The notes beneath the pieces are model-generated. The model ran no database searches. It worked only from the letters and a program-made list of their open reading frames with translations, and was not told the DNA's origin. This document shows, one piece after another, positions 33,293-42,159 of a DNA stretch of 53,614 bases. Position 1 is the first letter of the stretch, and every line of letters begins with the position of its first letter. The translations under genes and the position numbers were made by a program. Origin of the DNA: JAFGRR01 sp964563855 (GTDB lineage Bacteria > Planctomycetota > Phycisphaerae > UBA1845 > Fen-1342); the NCBI GenBank assembly GCA_964563855.1, contig CAZLYU010000022.1:1-53614 (forward strand), given 5' to 3'.

Positions 33293-34461
33293 GCGGAGGC
33301 GTCCGGCTTGGAAGCATCTTCAACCGGGCGCGCGGCGGGGGGATCGTTTAGCGGGGCTTGCGCTGCGGCGCCGGCAGGGGTTTTGGGGAGACCCACAAAG
33401 GTCGCCCAGGTCATCGCATCGGTCGGCGACGCTTGGTCGGGCGGGCTGCCTTGCGGGTCGTCGGTGCTGATCGGGCCGATCGTATCGGCGTGACGAAGTT
33501 CGCCGGCCGCGGGCGTGAGCAAGAGGAAATCTTCGACGGTCGGCTCGCGCGTGCTGATGGTGAAGTGGCTGAGCATCGCATCCGGGTCTTCAGGAATGAA
33601 CCAGGAGACCGGTTGGTCGGCCAGCGGCCAGCTCTGCTCGATCCAGTGCAGCCAACCGGCGATCTGGGCCGGACGCGACAGTCGGGCCGCGAGCGGGAAA
33701 CGCAGGGTGGCCGCAAAGTCGGGACCGGCGTGCTGACGAATGATCCCCGCCCAACGCTGCGCTCCGGCCAGCATCTGCGTGAGTGAGGGCTGCGCGGCGG
33801 CGGGCTTCGCGTCCGTTGTTGCGGGTTGCTCGCCGGTCGGCGTTTGCGTCGCGTCGCTAGCGCTGGGGTCTTCGTTATCGATTTGGGGCCACGTCGGGTG
33901 TGCTGCGGCGAACCACTGCTCGAGCGTGATCTGTTGCGCCGCTTTGCGCCACGCGTCGTCGCGGGCGTCGGGCAAGCCGTCGAACCGGAGCTCCCGGCCG
34001 CCGAATGTATCCTCGAAGCGTCCGGGCGCGTTGAAGAAGCGCACGATGTGATGCCGCAGATTGGCGAGATATTCGAGCTCACGGAGCACGGCTCCGGCCT
34101 GGTCGGCGGTGGGACCGGGCAGCAGTTGGCTGGGTAGGGCGGCGTAGAAGCAGAGCGGGAACGGTCGACCGCGCATGTCGCCGCCGTAGTCTTGCAACGA
34201 GGCGAGCACGGTCATCTGGCTCTTCGGCAGTCGCAAGAGGAGCAGCGTGTTCGGGAGGCGTGGCGGGCCGCCGCGTTGTCGATGCTTGGTGTGAAATTGC
34301 TCGAAGCCCTTGAGGAGCCAGTCTTGGAACTCGACGGCCCAGTCGGCGTCGGCGGGGGCGGCGTAGTAGTCGGCATAGGTCGGCAACTTGCCGAACCAGC
34401 GCACGGTTGGATCGGCTTCGAGCTTTACGCTCTTGGTTTTGAACAAGTTCATCCAACTCAT
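33289..34461 (-). CDS. tagF: Type VI secretion-associated protein TagF
   Basis: With the start at 34461 the protein has 390 residues. The N-terminal domain has the TagF hallmark RWFGKLPTYADYYAAPAD...VEFQDWLLKGFEQF (family form: GKLP..GDF), then LLLRLPKSQMTVLASLQDYG, GRPFPLCFYAALP, and in the second half PVSWFIPEDPDAMLSHFTIS. The C-terminal 60 residues are Pro/Ala/Thr-rich. In characterised systems TagF is a post-translational repressor of T6SS assembly that acts outside or against the PpkA kinase pathway. GAGGA stands 8 bp before ATG 34461; the open frame reaches 34569 but that would overlap tssM. It shares an ATGA overlap with the hydrolase gene. Confidence 0.88.
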   Translation of the reverse strand: MSWMNLFKTKSVKLEADPTVRWFGKLPTYADYYAAPADADWAVEFQDWLLKGFEQFHTKHRQRGGPPRLPNTLLLLRLPKSQMTVLASLQDYGGDMRGRPFPLCFYAALPSQLLPGPTADQAGAVLRELEYLANLRHHIVRFFNAPGRFEDTFGGRELRFDGLPDARDDAWRKAAQQITLEQWFAAAHPTWPQIDNEDPSASDATQTPTGEQPATTDAKPAAAQPSLTQMLAGAQRWAGIIRQHAGPDFAATLRFPLAARLSRPAQIAGWLHWIEQSWPLADQPVSWFIPEDPDAMLSHFTISTREPTVEDFLLLTPAAGELRHADTIGPISTDDPQGSPPDQASPTDAMTWATFVGLPKTPAGAAAQAPLNDPPAARPVEDASKPDASA

Positions 34462-34483
34462 GCCATGCGTCCTCGTGTCGGCG

Positions 34484-37400
34484 CTATGGCCGGGGCCGGG
34501 CCTCTTCTCGGAGCGGCGTAATGGCTTCGGGCAAAGCTGGGGTGACGGTGAAGACGTACATCTCACCAACGACTTGCTCTGGCCCCCACTCGCTGCCGTG
34601 ATAGCGTTGGTCGAGCGCTTCGACCAAGTCGATCGTGTGCACGGTTCGCCAAAGGCCGTCTTCCTGCACGCCGTAGCGATGCAGGTAAGCGGGGAAGGCC
34701 AAGGGCGAGGGCCGGCCGAGCGCCTGCGGATCGATCTCTGGATACGACCAGGCGACGCGATCGGGGCTGACGGGTTCGATGAGTTCGAATTGCAGGTTGG
34801 CGCTGTTGTTCAATGGCGGGGTCACCCACTTCCAACTGGTTCGCTGCGGGTCGCCGCGTTCGGACCGCCGCGCCGAGAACTCGAGCCCGTCGACGCCGCC
34901 TTCGCTCCGTTCCAAGCCGAGCGTGAGCTTGGTCTTGCTGTAGTAGTTCTGGGCGGTGACTTCGACGTTTGGATCGAGCGGCAGTGCGACAGGATCGCCG
35001 ATCGTAACGGTAACGGTAAGCGGGTTTTCGATGAAGTCTCGCCAGGCTTTGCACTGCCCGGCGTATTCGCGGCGGCGCTGGGCGTAGCGGTCGTCGTTGG
35101 GGACGCCCTGTTCGAGCGGAGCGAGCGATTCCTCGGCGCTGACGATCTCGTCGAGGAACTGCTCGAAGTCCGGGAAATCGACCGTGTCGGTGGCGCTCAC
35201 GCCGCGGCCGTCGGGGTTGGTGTAAGGCCAACCGCGGTAGGCGCGGATCTCGCCGAATGTTCGTTGCTCGACTTGCGCGTAGACGCCGGAGAGCGCGCGG
35301 CTGAGGAGCGTGCTGGCGTCGCGCTCAAGGTCGACGAGGGCCTTGGTGAACTTTTCGTCTTCGAAGCCGAGCTCGTTGCGCAGGTCGGTAAAGACGCCGA
35401 TGCTGAGGGTGGGGAGGGTGCGGGGTGGCGCCGACGGTCCGAAGTCAGTTGGGAGCTCGGCCGCGTCGCCGACGCGCTGGCTCCAGTCGCGCCACTCGTC
35501 GATGACGCGCGTGGTGACGACTTCCCAGGGATCGCGGGCGCGGTCGGATTGTTCGCTCATGGCGCGGGGGTCGCGAACGAGCGTAAGGGTGGACCAGTGA
35601 TCGCGTTCGGCGTCGGAGACGGCGTCGCCGAGGAAGCGCGCCACGCGATGCACGCGGGCGCCCTCACCCAGCCACTCGCCGTTGTTGAACTTGGCGAAGG
35701 TGACGTTTTCGAGGATGTCGGTGAGTGCTTGGCGGAGTTGGCCCTCGACGCGTTGCATGGGGGCGCGACTGGAGCGCCCGCGGCGCGAGAACTGGCTGGC
35801 GAAGGAATTCCAGGTGGTTTGACTATCGGGGCTGTCCAAGGCTTCGAGTCGGCTGTCGTCGTAGGCGGCGCGCCACGCGTTCATGTAGCGATTGGCGTAC
35901 GCTCGCCAGGCGTCTTCGAGTGCCTGCGTGCAGCGCTCATGCAAGTCGTCTCCTTGCTGGGGCAGATAGTCGTCGCGGCTCAGTGCCGAGAGTTGCTGCA
36001 GCACAGGGAAGCACTCGGCCGCACGGCTGATCAGGAAGCTGCGCGTCGCGGCGATCGGGATGCCCTCGCTGCTGCCGCCGGCGAGTTGGCTGCGTTCGGG
36101 TCGCGCGGCGGGTTCACTCCGTCGTTGCCCGCCGCCGAACAGGCCGCCGGCGTCGGCTTCGTCGGGAGCGGCGGGTGTTGCGGGGTCGGCGCTGCGCGGC
36201 GTGGAGGGGCGGGTGTCGGGCATGCGCATCCGGTAGAACGACCCAACCGGGTCGGCCCACCCATCCGCCATGCTGGCGACGCCCCAGTCGCCGCTGTTGG
36301 CGACCTGCTGATGGAACGCCTCCAAGGTGGCGGTGGCGTCGCGTCGGCTGGCGATTGACAGGTAGACGCCGCGGAGTGAGGCGAGCCGCTGCGGACGCCA
36401 GGCGGGGTCCAATTCCAGCGCGCCGAAGTCGGCGGTTTGCGGCTCGTTGCTGGGGGCGGCGGTGAGGCCGCGCAGGATGGTGTTCCATTGGGCGAGCGAG
36501 CGCGGTTCGGAGAAGTCGGCGCTGCCGCGTTCATTGAGCTTGTCGCGAATGTCGTCGAGTTCGGCGGCGACGGCTCGGGTTTGCTCGGTGATGACGAGCT
36601 GGTCGTCGCTAAAGTTGTCGCCGGTGATCTTGGTGAAGACGTACGCGTAAGCGGTTGTGACGTCGGTGAGCTGGCCGCGGAATGTTTCGGGCGCGAAGAA
36701 CTCGTCGAGTTGGGCGCTGTTGAGAGCGGCGCCCTGCACCAATTCGGCGTCGACGAGGCTTTCGTAGAGCACGCGATCGAGCCCCTTCACGTTGCTGTCG
36801 CGGCGTAACGACGTGATGAGCCGGACGAATGGGTCGGCGGGGTCCGGCTCCTCGCGACAGGCGCTGTACATGTCCAGCAGTTCGGCTTCGCACGTCAGCC
36901 AGCGCTCGCGCTCGCGCAGCAAGACGTCGGCCAGGGCCTCGATGCGATTCGGACCGTTCCACGTAATGGCCTCTTTGGCGGACGTGAACGCGTTGTAGCG
37001 CGCGGCGAAGTCGTCTTGGAACGCGGCGGCTTGTTCGGCCGAATTCACCTGGCTGTCGGCGATTTGCAGGATGTCGCGGTAGTTGGACATCAGCGTTTCG
37101 CATGCGGTGCGAATGCGGGCCCACTCGCTGAGCGTTTGGTCGGGGTGCTCGCTGTCGAACGCAGCGTACGGCGTGAAGTAGTCGCGCAGGTTGCTCACCG
37201 CTTGGGCGACGACGCGCCCCGGCTCGACGCCGGATGCGTTCTCGCCGGCGAGCAGGAAGCGCGCCGGGTTGCGCGGATCGTCCAGTTCGTCGAGGGCGGT
37301 GAAGTAGTCGGTGGCCTGGTTGTCGGTGAGTTGCGCGCGCTGCCCGCTGGCGGCGGCGACTTTGCTGAGCGTTTCATAGCTGGCGTGGTCGAGCCATTCG

Positions 37401-39187
37401 GGTCGCTCGTCGCGATCGGCGCACGCGGTCCAACGCAGGTATTCGCCGAGGGCGTCGACGAACTGGCTGACGGGGATTTGGCCGGGTTGCGGGGAGACAT
37501 CGTCGGCCACGATTCGTGCTGCTTGCAGACTCTCTTCGATATCGCGGAGCCGTTGCTGCAACCCGGCTTCTTCGAAGATTTTCACGCGGATCGTCTTCAG
37601 GTCGCGGGCCGGCTGGTCGCCCGCCATGTAGAGCGAGAGCAGGTTGGCCCAGAGGTTGCCTTCGAGCGTGTTGATGTCTTCGCGCAGCGCTTGCGATTTG
37701 TCGAGGGCTTCGCTGTATTCGGCGTGGTAGGCATGCAGCGGGCCGGCCTGAGCGCGTTCGCTGGGCGAGGCGATCAGCGAGTCAAAGCGCATCCAACTGA
37801 CGATGAGGGCGGCGAAGAGCACGACGGCGACGCCGGCGCTGACGTAGGTGAAGACCTTGGCGAGCTTGCGTTTGCGTTCGACCTCCTGCTCGTTGCGGAA
37901 GACCAGACCAAACTCGGGAAACACTTTCCGAAAGAGCAGCTCTTTCACGAAGTGCGGCCGCGGTTTGGGGTACATGCTCTCGAGCGATCCAAACTGCTGC
38001 GCGGCGGCTTCGCCCATGCGGTCGACGAGGCTGCGGAGGATCAAACCGCCTTGCTGGGTGGCGCTGGTGAAGTAGGCGCCGCGAAACATGAGGTTTTTGA
38101 CGGCCCGCGGGCTGCGAATGAGGGGGAAGAGCGTGCGCACGTAGGTGTGCAGCGGCTCGCGTAGTGCGCGGAACTCTTCTGGGAAGCTGTACGCCATGCC
38201 GAGCTCGACTTCGTCGGCGTCGTCGTTGAGTCGGCGGAGGCGCAGCTCGTTGAGCCGGCCGTAGATTTCGTTGAAATCTTGATCGAAGTTTTCGGGGTCG
38301 TAGGGTTCGGCGAACGAACCGGGTCGGGACCAGCCGAATATCTGGTTCTTCATTAGCAGGTCGCGTTCGGCGCGGTCGAAGAACTGCATGAATCCCAGGA
38401 TCTTGTCGCACTTGGTGATGACGAGATAGGTGGCGAACGTCACGCCGAGCTTGTTCTGCAGGTCGCGCAGGCGCTCGAGGATGGTGTTGGCGTCTTCTTC
38501 GTGTTTCTCGGGCGTGTCTTGCAGCAGGTGGTCGGCGGAGATACAGACGATGGCCCCGTTGATGGGGTAGCCTTTGCGGCCCTGGGCGACGGTCTTGAGA
38601 AACGCCTCCCACTCGCGGCGGTCGGCGTCTTCCTGCGGATTGACGAGGCGCCCGGCCATGTCGACGAAGATCGCGTCTTCGGTGAACCACCAGTTGTAGT
38701 TCAGCGTGCCGAGTTGATAGCCCTCGGGCTTACCGGTTGAGAAGGTCAGGCCGCTTTCGTTGATCAGTTTGGTTTTACCGCAGCCGGAATCGCCGATGAC
38801 GATGTACCACGGTAGGTCGTAGACGCTGATGCCGAGCTTGCGCATCTCCTTGATCTGGCCGAAGAACTTCTCGTTGTTGCTCTTGATGGCGCCGCGAACG
38901 TCAAGCGAGACGGGTCCGGATTCGGCGCCACTGGCGAGCTGGGCCTCCATCTTCTTTTGGCGTTTGCGCGACGAGCCCCCGAACAGCTTCATGCACAACC
39001 ACGCGATGCCGCCGAGGATCGCGACCGCGGCGAAGACGCCGATGATGATGACGAAGATGCTGGCGTTCGGGAACAGGTGGCGTTTGAGCAGGTAGATGAC
39101 GCCGATGGGCGTACCAAGGCCCGCCATGGCGATAAACACCCGCATTTCGGGCGGGATGTTTTTGTAGAAGCCGAGCAGTTTCTTCAT
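34484..39187 (-). CDS. tssM: Type VI secretion inner-membrane protein TssM (IcmF)
   Basis: A 1567-residue component of the TssJLM trans-envelope complex. Two transmembrane helices are at about 15-36 and 44-68. The cytosolic NTPase-like domain has Walker A GDSGCGKT (132-139) and the Walker B-like IFVDMAGRLV, followed by ITKCDKILGFMQFF (TKxD). A third transmembrane helix near 443-463 leads into a periplasmic part of more than 1,000 residues, ending in the beta-rich segment (FTVTPALPEAITPL) expected to meet TssJ. Length is at the upper end of the family. GAGAGG precedes the ATG. It lies between tssL (62 bp away) and tagF in one operon. Confidence 0.94.
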   Translation of the reverse strand: MKKLLGFYKNIPPEMRVFIAMAGLGTPIGVIYLLKRHLFPNASIFVIIIGVFAAVAILGGIAWLCMKLFGGSSRKRQKKMEAQLASGAESGPVSLDVRGAIKSNNEKFFGQIKEMRKLGISVYDLPWYIVIGDSGCGKTKLINESGLTFSTGKPEGYQLGTLNYNWWFTEDAIFVDMAGRLVNPQEDADRREWEAFLKTVAQGRKGYPINGAIVCISADHLLQDTPEKHEEDANTILERLRDLQNKLGVTFATYLVITKCDKILGFMQFFDRAERDLLMKNQIFGWSRPGSFAEPYDPENFDQDFNEIYGRLNELRLRRLNDDADEVELGMAYSFPEEFRALREPLHTYVRTLFPLIRSPRAVKNLMFRGAYFTSATQQGGLILRSLVDRMGEAAAQQFGSLESMYPKPRPHFVKELLFRKVFPEFGLVFRNEQEVERKRKLAKVFTYVSAGVAVVLFAALIVSWMRFDSLIASPSERAQAGPLHAYHAEYSEALDKSQALREDINTLEGNLWANLLSLYMAGDQPARDLKTIRVKIFEEAGLQQRLRDIEESLQAARIVADDVSPQPGQIPVSQFVDALGEYLRWTACADRDERPEWLDHASYETLSKVAAASGQRAQLTDNQATDYFTALDELDDPRNPARFLLAGENASGVEPGRVVAQAVSNLRDYFTPYAAFDSEHPDQTLSEWARIRTACETLMSNYRDILQIADSQVNSAEQAAAFQDDFAARYNAFTSAKEAITWNGPNRIEALADVLLRERERWLTCEAELLDMYSACREEPDPADPFVRLITSLRRDSNVKGLDRVLYESLVDAELVQGAALNSAQLDEFFAPETFRGQLTDVTTAYAYVFTKITGDNFSDDQLVITEQTRAVAAELDDIRDKLNERGSADFSEPRSLAQWNTILRGLTAAPSNEPQTADFGALELDPAWRPQRLASLRGVYLSIASRRDATATLEAFHQQVANSGDWGVASMADGWADPVGSFYRMRMPDTRPSTPRSADPATPAAPDEADAGGLFGGGQRRSEPAARPERSQLAGGSSEGIPIAATRSFLISRAAECFPVLQQLSALSRDDYLPQQGDDLHERCTQALEDAWRAYANRYMNAWRAAYDDSRLEALDSPDSQTTWNSFASQFSRRGRSSRAPMQRVEGQLRQALTDILENVTFAKFNNGEWLGEGARVHRVARFLGDAVSDAERDHWSTLTLVRDPRAMSEQSDRARDPWEVVTTRVIDEWRDWSQRVGDAAELPTDFGPSAPPRTLPTLSIGVFTDLRNELGFEDEKFTKALVDLERDASTLLSRALSGVYAQVEQRTFGEIRAYRGWPYTNPDGRGVSATDTVDFPDFEQFLDEIVSAEESLAPLEQGVPNDDRYAQRRREYAGQCKAWRDFIENPLTVTVTIGDPVALPLDPNVEVTAQNYYSKTKLTLGLERSEGGVDGLEFSARRSERGDPQRTSWKWVTPPLNNSANLQFELIEPVSPDRVAWSYPEIDPQALGRPSPLAFPAYLHRYGVQEDGLWRTVHTIDLVEALDQRYHGSEWGPEQVVGEMYVFTVTPALPEAITPLREEARPRP

Positions 39188-39248
39188 GGCAACCTCTCAC
39201 GCGGCGGTGCGCGGTGCGTTCGTTCTCGATATCAGCGCCGGTCGCGCG

Positions 39249-40055
39249 TCAGCCCTGCGGCGACGCGTCGTCGTCACCTTCCTCGTCTTCGACGGCGTTC
39301 GGCGGCGGGTTGGGCGGCTCCCACTTGGTCGCGACCTCGTGGATCTCGCCGACGGCACGCACCCACGCGACGCGGAACATCACGAGCGACGCGCCGATGA
39401 GCACGGCGAGCGTGATGAGCACGATGGTCAGGCTCGCGCCGAGTCGATAGTCGACGCGCACTTCCTGATTGTGCTTGTAGGCTTCGGGAAACAGCTCTTT
39501 GCCGCGGGTCGAGGCGGACGCCGGCAGCTTTGAGTAGAGCCGACGGGTGTATTGCTCGAGTTCCTGCGGGCGGTCGTGATACATGCCCTTAAAGCCGAGG
39601 CGGAGGCAGATGAAGTACAGGCTGAGGAGGTCGGCGAGCTCGTGCTTGTCGCGCCGGTCGCGTCGCTCGGCGAGCTCGTACTCGCGCTGCATCTCGTCGC
39701 AGTCTTCGAAGAACTTCTCGCCGCCGAGGGCTTCGATGTGATCGAGCACCTGCGGGTCGGTTTCGAAGCGGTTGTCGAACCAGAAGTCGCGGCCGTCCCA
39801 CTCGGAGTTGAGCATTTTGTAATCGAGCAGGTAGACCAACATCGGTTTGATGCGTTCGTGCCAGAGCCGTTCGGCGGTGTTGTCGCGCAGTGAAGCGTCT
39901 TCGGCGTCGCGCAGGGCGGAGAGGGCTTCGTAGCGCACCTGGTCGGGGGGGGCGGTTGCGCCGTGCTGCGATTGCCGGGTGAAGTTGATCAGGAAGTCGA
40001 AGACTGGCCAGCAAACCTCGGTCAACCGCAACGTGTTGCGATCGTCGGCGCTCAT
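39249..40055 (-). CDS. tssL: Type VI secretion protein TssL (DotU)
   Basis: A 268-residue inner-membrane protein. The cytosolic helical domain is DotU-like: VCWPVFDFLINFTRQS, RLWHERIKPMLVYLLDYKML, FFEDCDEMQREYELAERRDR, ADLLSLYFICLRLGFKGMYH. A single transmembrane helix follows near 207-232 (TIVLITLAVLIGASLVMF). Beyond it is a periplasmic tail of about 35 residues that is strongly acidic at its end; no peptidoglycan-binding OmpA domain is attached. It overlaps tssK by 4 bp. Confidence 0.9.
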   Translation of the reverse strand: MSADDRNTLRLTEVCWPVFDFLINFTRQSQHGATAPPDQVRYEALSALRDAEDASLRDNTAERLWHERIKPMLVYLLDYKMLNSEWDGRDFWFDNRFETDPQVLDHIEALGGEKFFEDCDEMQREYELAERRDRRDKHELADLLSLYFICLRLGFKGMYHDRPQELEQYTRRLYSKLPASASTRGKELFPEAYKHNQEVRVDYRLGASLTIVLITLAVLIGASLVMFRVAWVRAVGEIHEVATKWEPPNPPPNAVEDEEGDDDASPQG

Positions 40056-41473
40056 CGCGGGGCTCCCTTCAGGCAGACATACAGCGTGGGCTGGTATTTC
40101 TCCATTTCAGGCAACTGTCCTTCGCGAATGCTCATGCGAATGCCGCGCTCCTGTTCACACTCCTGCCAATAGTCGGTGCGGTCGGCGCCGATGGCTTTGT
40201 CGACGCGGAAGTAGTGCAAGCCGTTACGCCGGGGCAGTTGTCCGGCGGGTACGCTCTTGACTTGGAGCCGTAAGCCGCGAACGGCGATGTTGTGGATTCG
40301 CGGGCTGCGTCGCGGGGAGGCGAGCTTCATGTCGAGCGTGCCGTAGACGTGGGTGTAGAGTTCTTGCGTGTCGAGTTCGTCGTTGTGCAGCCCGACATAC
40401 ATCTCGAGATTTTCGTCGATCCAGGCGCGATCGAGTTCGACTTCGAGACCCTCCCGGCCGCGCTCGTCGCGTTTGCGTCCGAACGGGCGCTCGACGTAGG
40501 CGGTCGGGCGCAGGGCGTCGAGCAAGACGAGCAGGCGCCGTCGCATCTGATCGAGCGTTTGCGCCGGGCGATCGTGGTCGTAGATGGGCAGGGCGTCGGG
40601 CGACTGATTTTCGGAGAAGACATTGATGCGCCCGATGAGTCGTGCGAGGAGCACGAAGACATCGTACGGATGCAGCAGGGGTGACTGCATCAGCGCGCGA
40701 AACTCGGTGCGGGCTTCGTTGAGGGCGTGCAGCCGCAGCAAATGTTCGAGATTGGCGGCGACGCCATCAGTGAAGAGCATGCGGTGTTCGCGTGCTTCGC
40801 GGGCCAGCACTTCGTTCTTGGCTTCGACCTGATCGGCGAGCGAGGTCATCAGGTTGCTCAGCCCGCGATCCGCCTGAATCGCGAGGAGCGGGCCGGCGCC
40901 GGTCTCTTCGAGCTCGGGCACGGCGCCGGGACGGTCGGTGCGCTTGAGCGAGCAAAGCCGCACGACCTCGAACCCGGTCGTGTCTTCTCCGGAGACGAAC
41001 AAGCGGCCGCGCACGCGGCGAACGTAGAGGGTTTGCGGATTCTCACCGGTGTTTTCGTCGCGCCGGGTGACGGGTTGCGGTTCGTAGCGCGGGTTGCCGA
41101 CGTTGCGATCCGGGTCTTCGAGCGAGATCGAATTGGCGCGCACGGCCTGCATCTGCGGGATGCCGAGCAAGACTTCGCACTGGCCGTTTCCGCTGTCGAG
41201 GGCTTCCTCGAAGTTGCGCGCCGGCACCTCGGTGTTGTCGGGAATGCGCAGCCACGCGCCGTCTTTGAGGCGGCACTCGGCCCGATCGATGCGGAGCGTC
41301 AGACTCTCGAGCGGCTCTTCGGCGATCTCGAGTTCGACGAAGCCCCACCCGAACGACCGCACCCCGTCCACCGCCGAACGCAGCAGTGTGTCGGTGTGGC
41401 GTTGTGCGGCCTGCAGGTGATGCGGCCGCAGGAAGACGCCTTCGTACCAGTGAATCTCGGTCCAGAAGCTCAT
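40052..41473 (-). CDS. tssK: Type VI secretion baseplate adaptor TssK
   Basis: A 473-residue protein starting IHWYEGVFLRPHHLQAAQRH, the TssK signature W-x-E-G-x-F-L-x-P-x-H-x-Q. The middle is beta-rich (VELEIAEEPLESLTLRIDRA, LWL/VRRVRGRLFVSGE) and a helical segment has LLRLHALNEARTEFRALMQS followed by HPYDVFVLLARLIGRINVFS, as in the family. TssK links the baseplate to the TssLM membrane complex. The length is normal. The gene lies 41 bp after tssJ and overlaps tssL by 4 bp. Confidence 0.93.
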   Translation of the reverse strand: MSFWTEIHWYEGVFLRPHHLQAAQRHTDTLLRSAVDGVRSFGWGFVELEIAEEPLESLTLRIDRAECRLKDGAWLRIPDNTEVPARNFEEALDSGNGQCEVLLGIPQMQAVRANSISLEDPDRNVGNPRYEPQPVTRRDENTGENPQTLYVRRVRGRLFVSGEDTTGFEVVRLCSLKRTDRPGAVPELEETGAGPLLAIQADRGLSNLMTSLADQVEAKNEVLAREAREHRMLFTDGVAANLEHLLRLHALNEARTEFRALMQSPLLHPYDVFVLLARLIGRINVFSENQSPDALPIYDHDRPAQTLDQMRRRLLVLLDALRPTAYVERPFGRKRDERGREGLEVELDRAWIDENLEMYVGLHNDELDTQELYTHVYGTLDMKLASPRRSPRIHNIAVRGLRLQVKSVPAGQLPRRNGLHYFRVDKAIGADRTDYWQECEQERGIRMSIREGQLPEMEKYQPTLYVCLKGAPR

Positions 41474-41514
41474 GCGCTGCCCGTGTAAGGTCGGCGGAAC
41501 GGCGAGTTGCGTTG

Positions 41515-42159
41515 CTAGTTTTTGTGCATCTTTTGCTCAGACAGGATGCGGATGTACTGGCGTTCTCGCGCGGTTGAGCGATTTTCGTCGACGCCGATCT
41601 CCACCATCAGGTCGGCCTCATAGCCGCCTGGGGGGTGGAAGACGGCGGGCTGAGTTTCGAGGACGGCGCCGTCGTCGTTCTTGAAGAGCGGGAAGACGTA
41701 GATCACGCTTTGGTTGTCGTGCAGCGCGAATGACGGAAAGTTGATCCCGCCTTTCTTGACCGGTGCGTCGCCGTCTTCCTTGGCCCCGCGCAACGCGTTG
41801 CCGATCACCTTGCCGTAGCGATCGGTGCGGTTGGTCATCCAGTAGACCTGATTCTTGGGGAGCACGAACTGATTGGCGTCGGCGTCGCCGTCGGGCATGC
41901 GGTCGTGCCACTCGCGGCTGGTGATGCCGGAATTGGGCCGCAGGCGATCGTTGCTCGGATTTTGGAGGTCTTCGGGGGTCACGCAGACGACGGCGATCTC
42001 CAGCGGGTCACCGCTGCGGGTGGTGCTCCCGCCGACCATCGCCGTGTTGACGACGGGGGTTTGCTTGAACGTGATGGTGCGGGCGCCGCACCCGACCAAC
42101 GCCGTGCTGATTCCGCACAGGACGGCCAGTCGAATCGATTGTTTCAACACACTGAGCAT
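41515..42159 (-). CDS. tssJ: Type VI secretion lipoprotein TssJ
   Basis: The 214-residue protein has a signal peptide with lipobox LVGC (Cys 24). The mature part is beta-rich and carries family-like segments (SGDPLEIAVVCVTPEDLQNP, YGKVIGNALRGAK, SVIYVFPLFKNDD, YEADLMVEIGVDENRST). TssJ sits in the outer membrane and binds the TssM periplasmic tip. It is somewhat longer than typical TssJ proteins, and identification leans on gene order (TssJ-K-L-M). It begins immediately after the upstream stop codon. Confidence 0.84.
   Translation of the reverse strand: MLSVLKQSIRLAVLCGISTALVGCGARTITFKQTPVVNTAMVGGSTTRSGDPLEIAVVCVTPEDLQNPSNDRLRPNSGITSREWHDRMPDGDADANQFVLPKNQVYWMTNRTDRYGKVIGNALRGAKEDGDAPVKKGGINFPSFALHDNQSVIYVFPLFKNDDGAVLETQPAVFHPPGGYEADLMVEIGVDENRSTARERQYIRILSEQKMHKN

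Noticed and set aside
34388..36358. 656-codon plus-strand open frame inside tssM
   Set aside because: Composition (Gly/Val/Ala-rich, no motifs) and overlap with a clear TssM mark it as a shadow.
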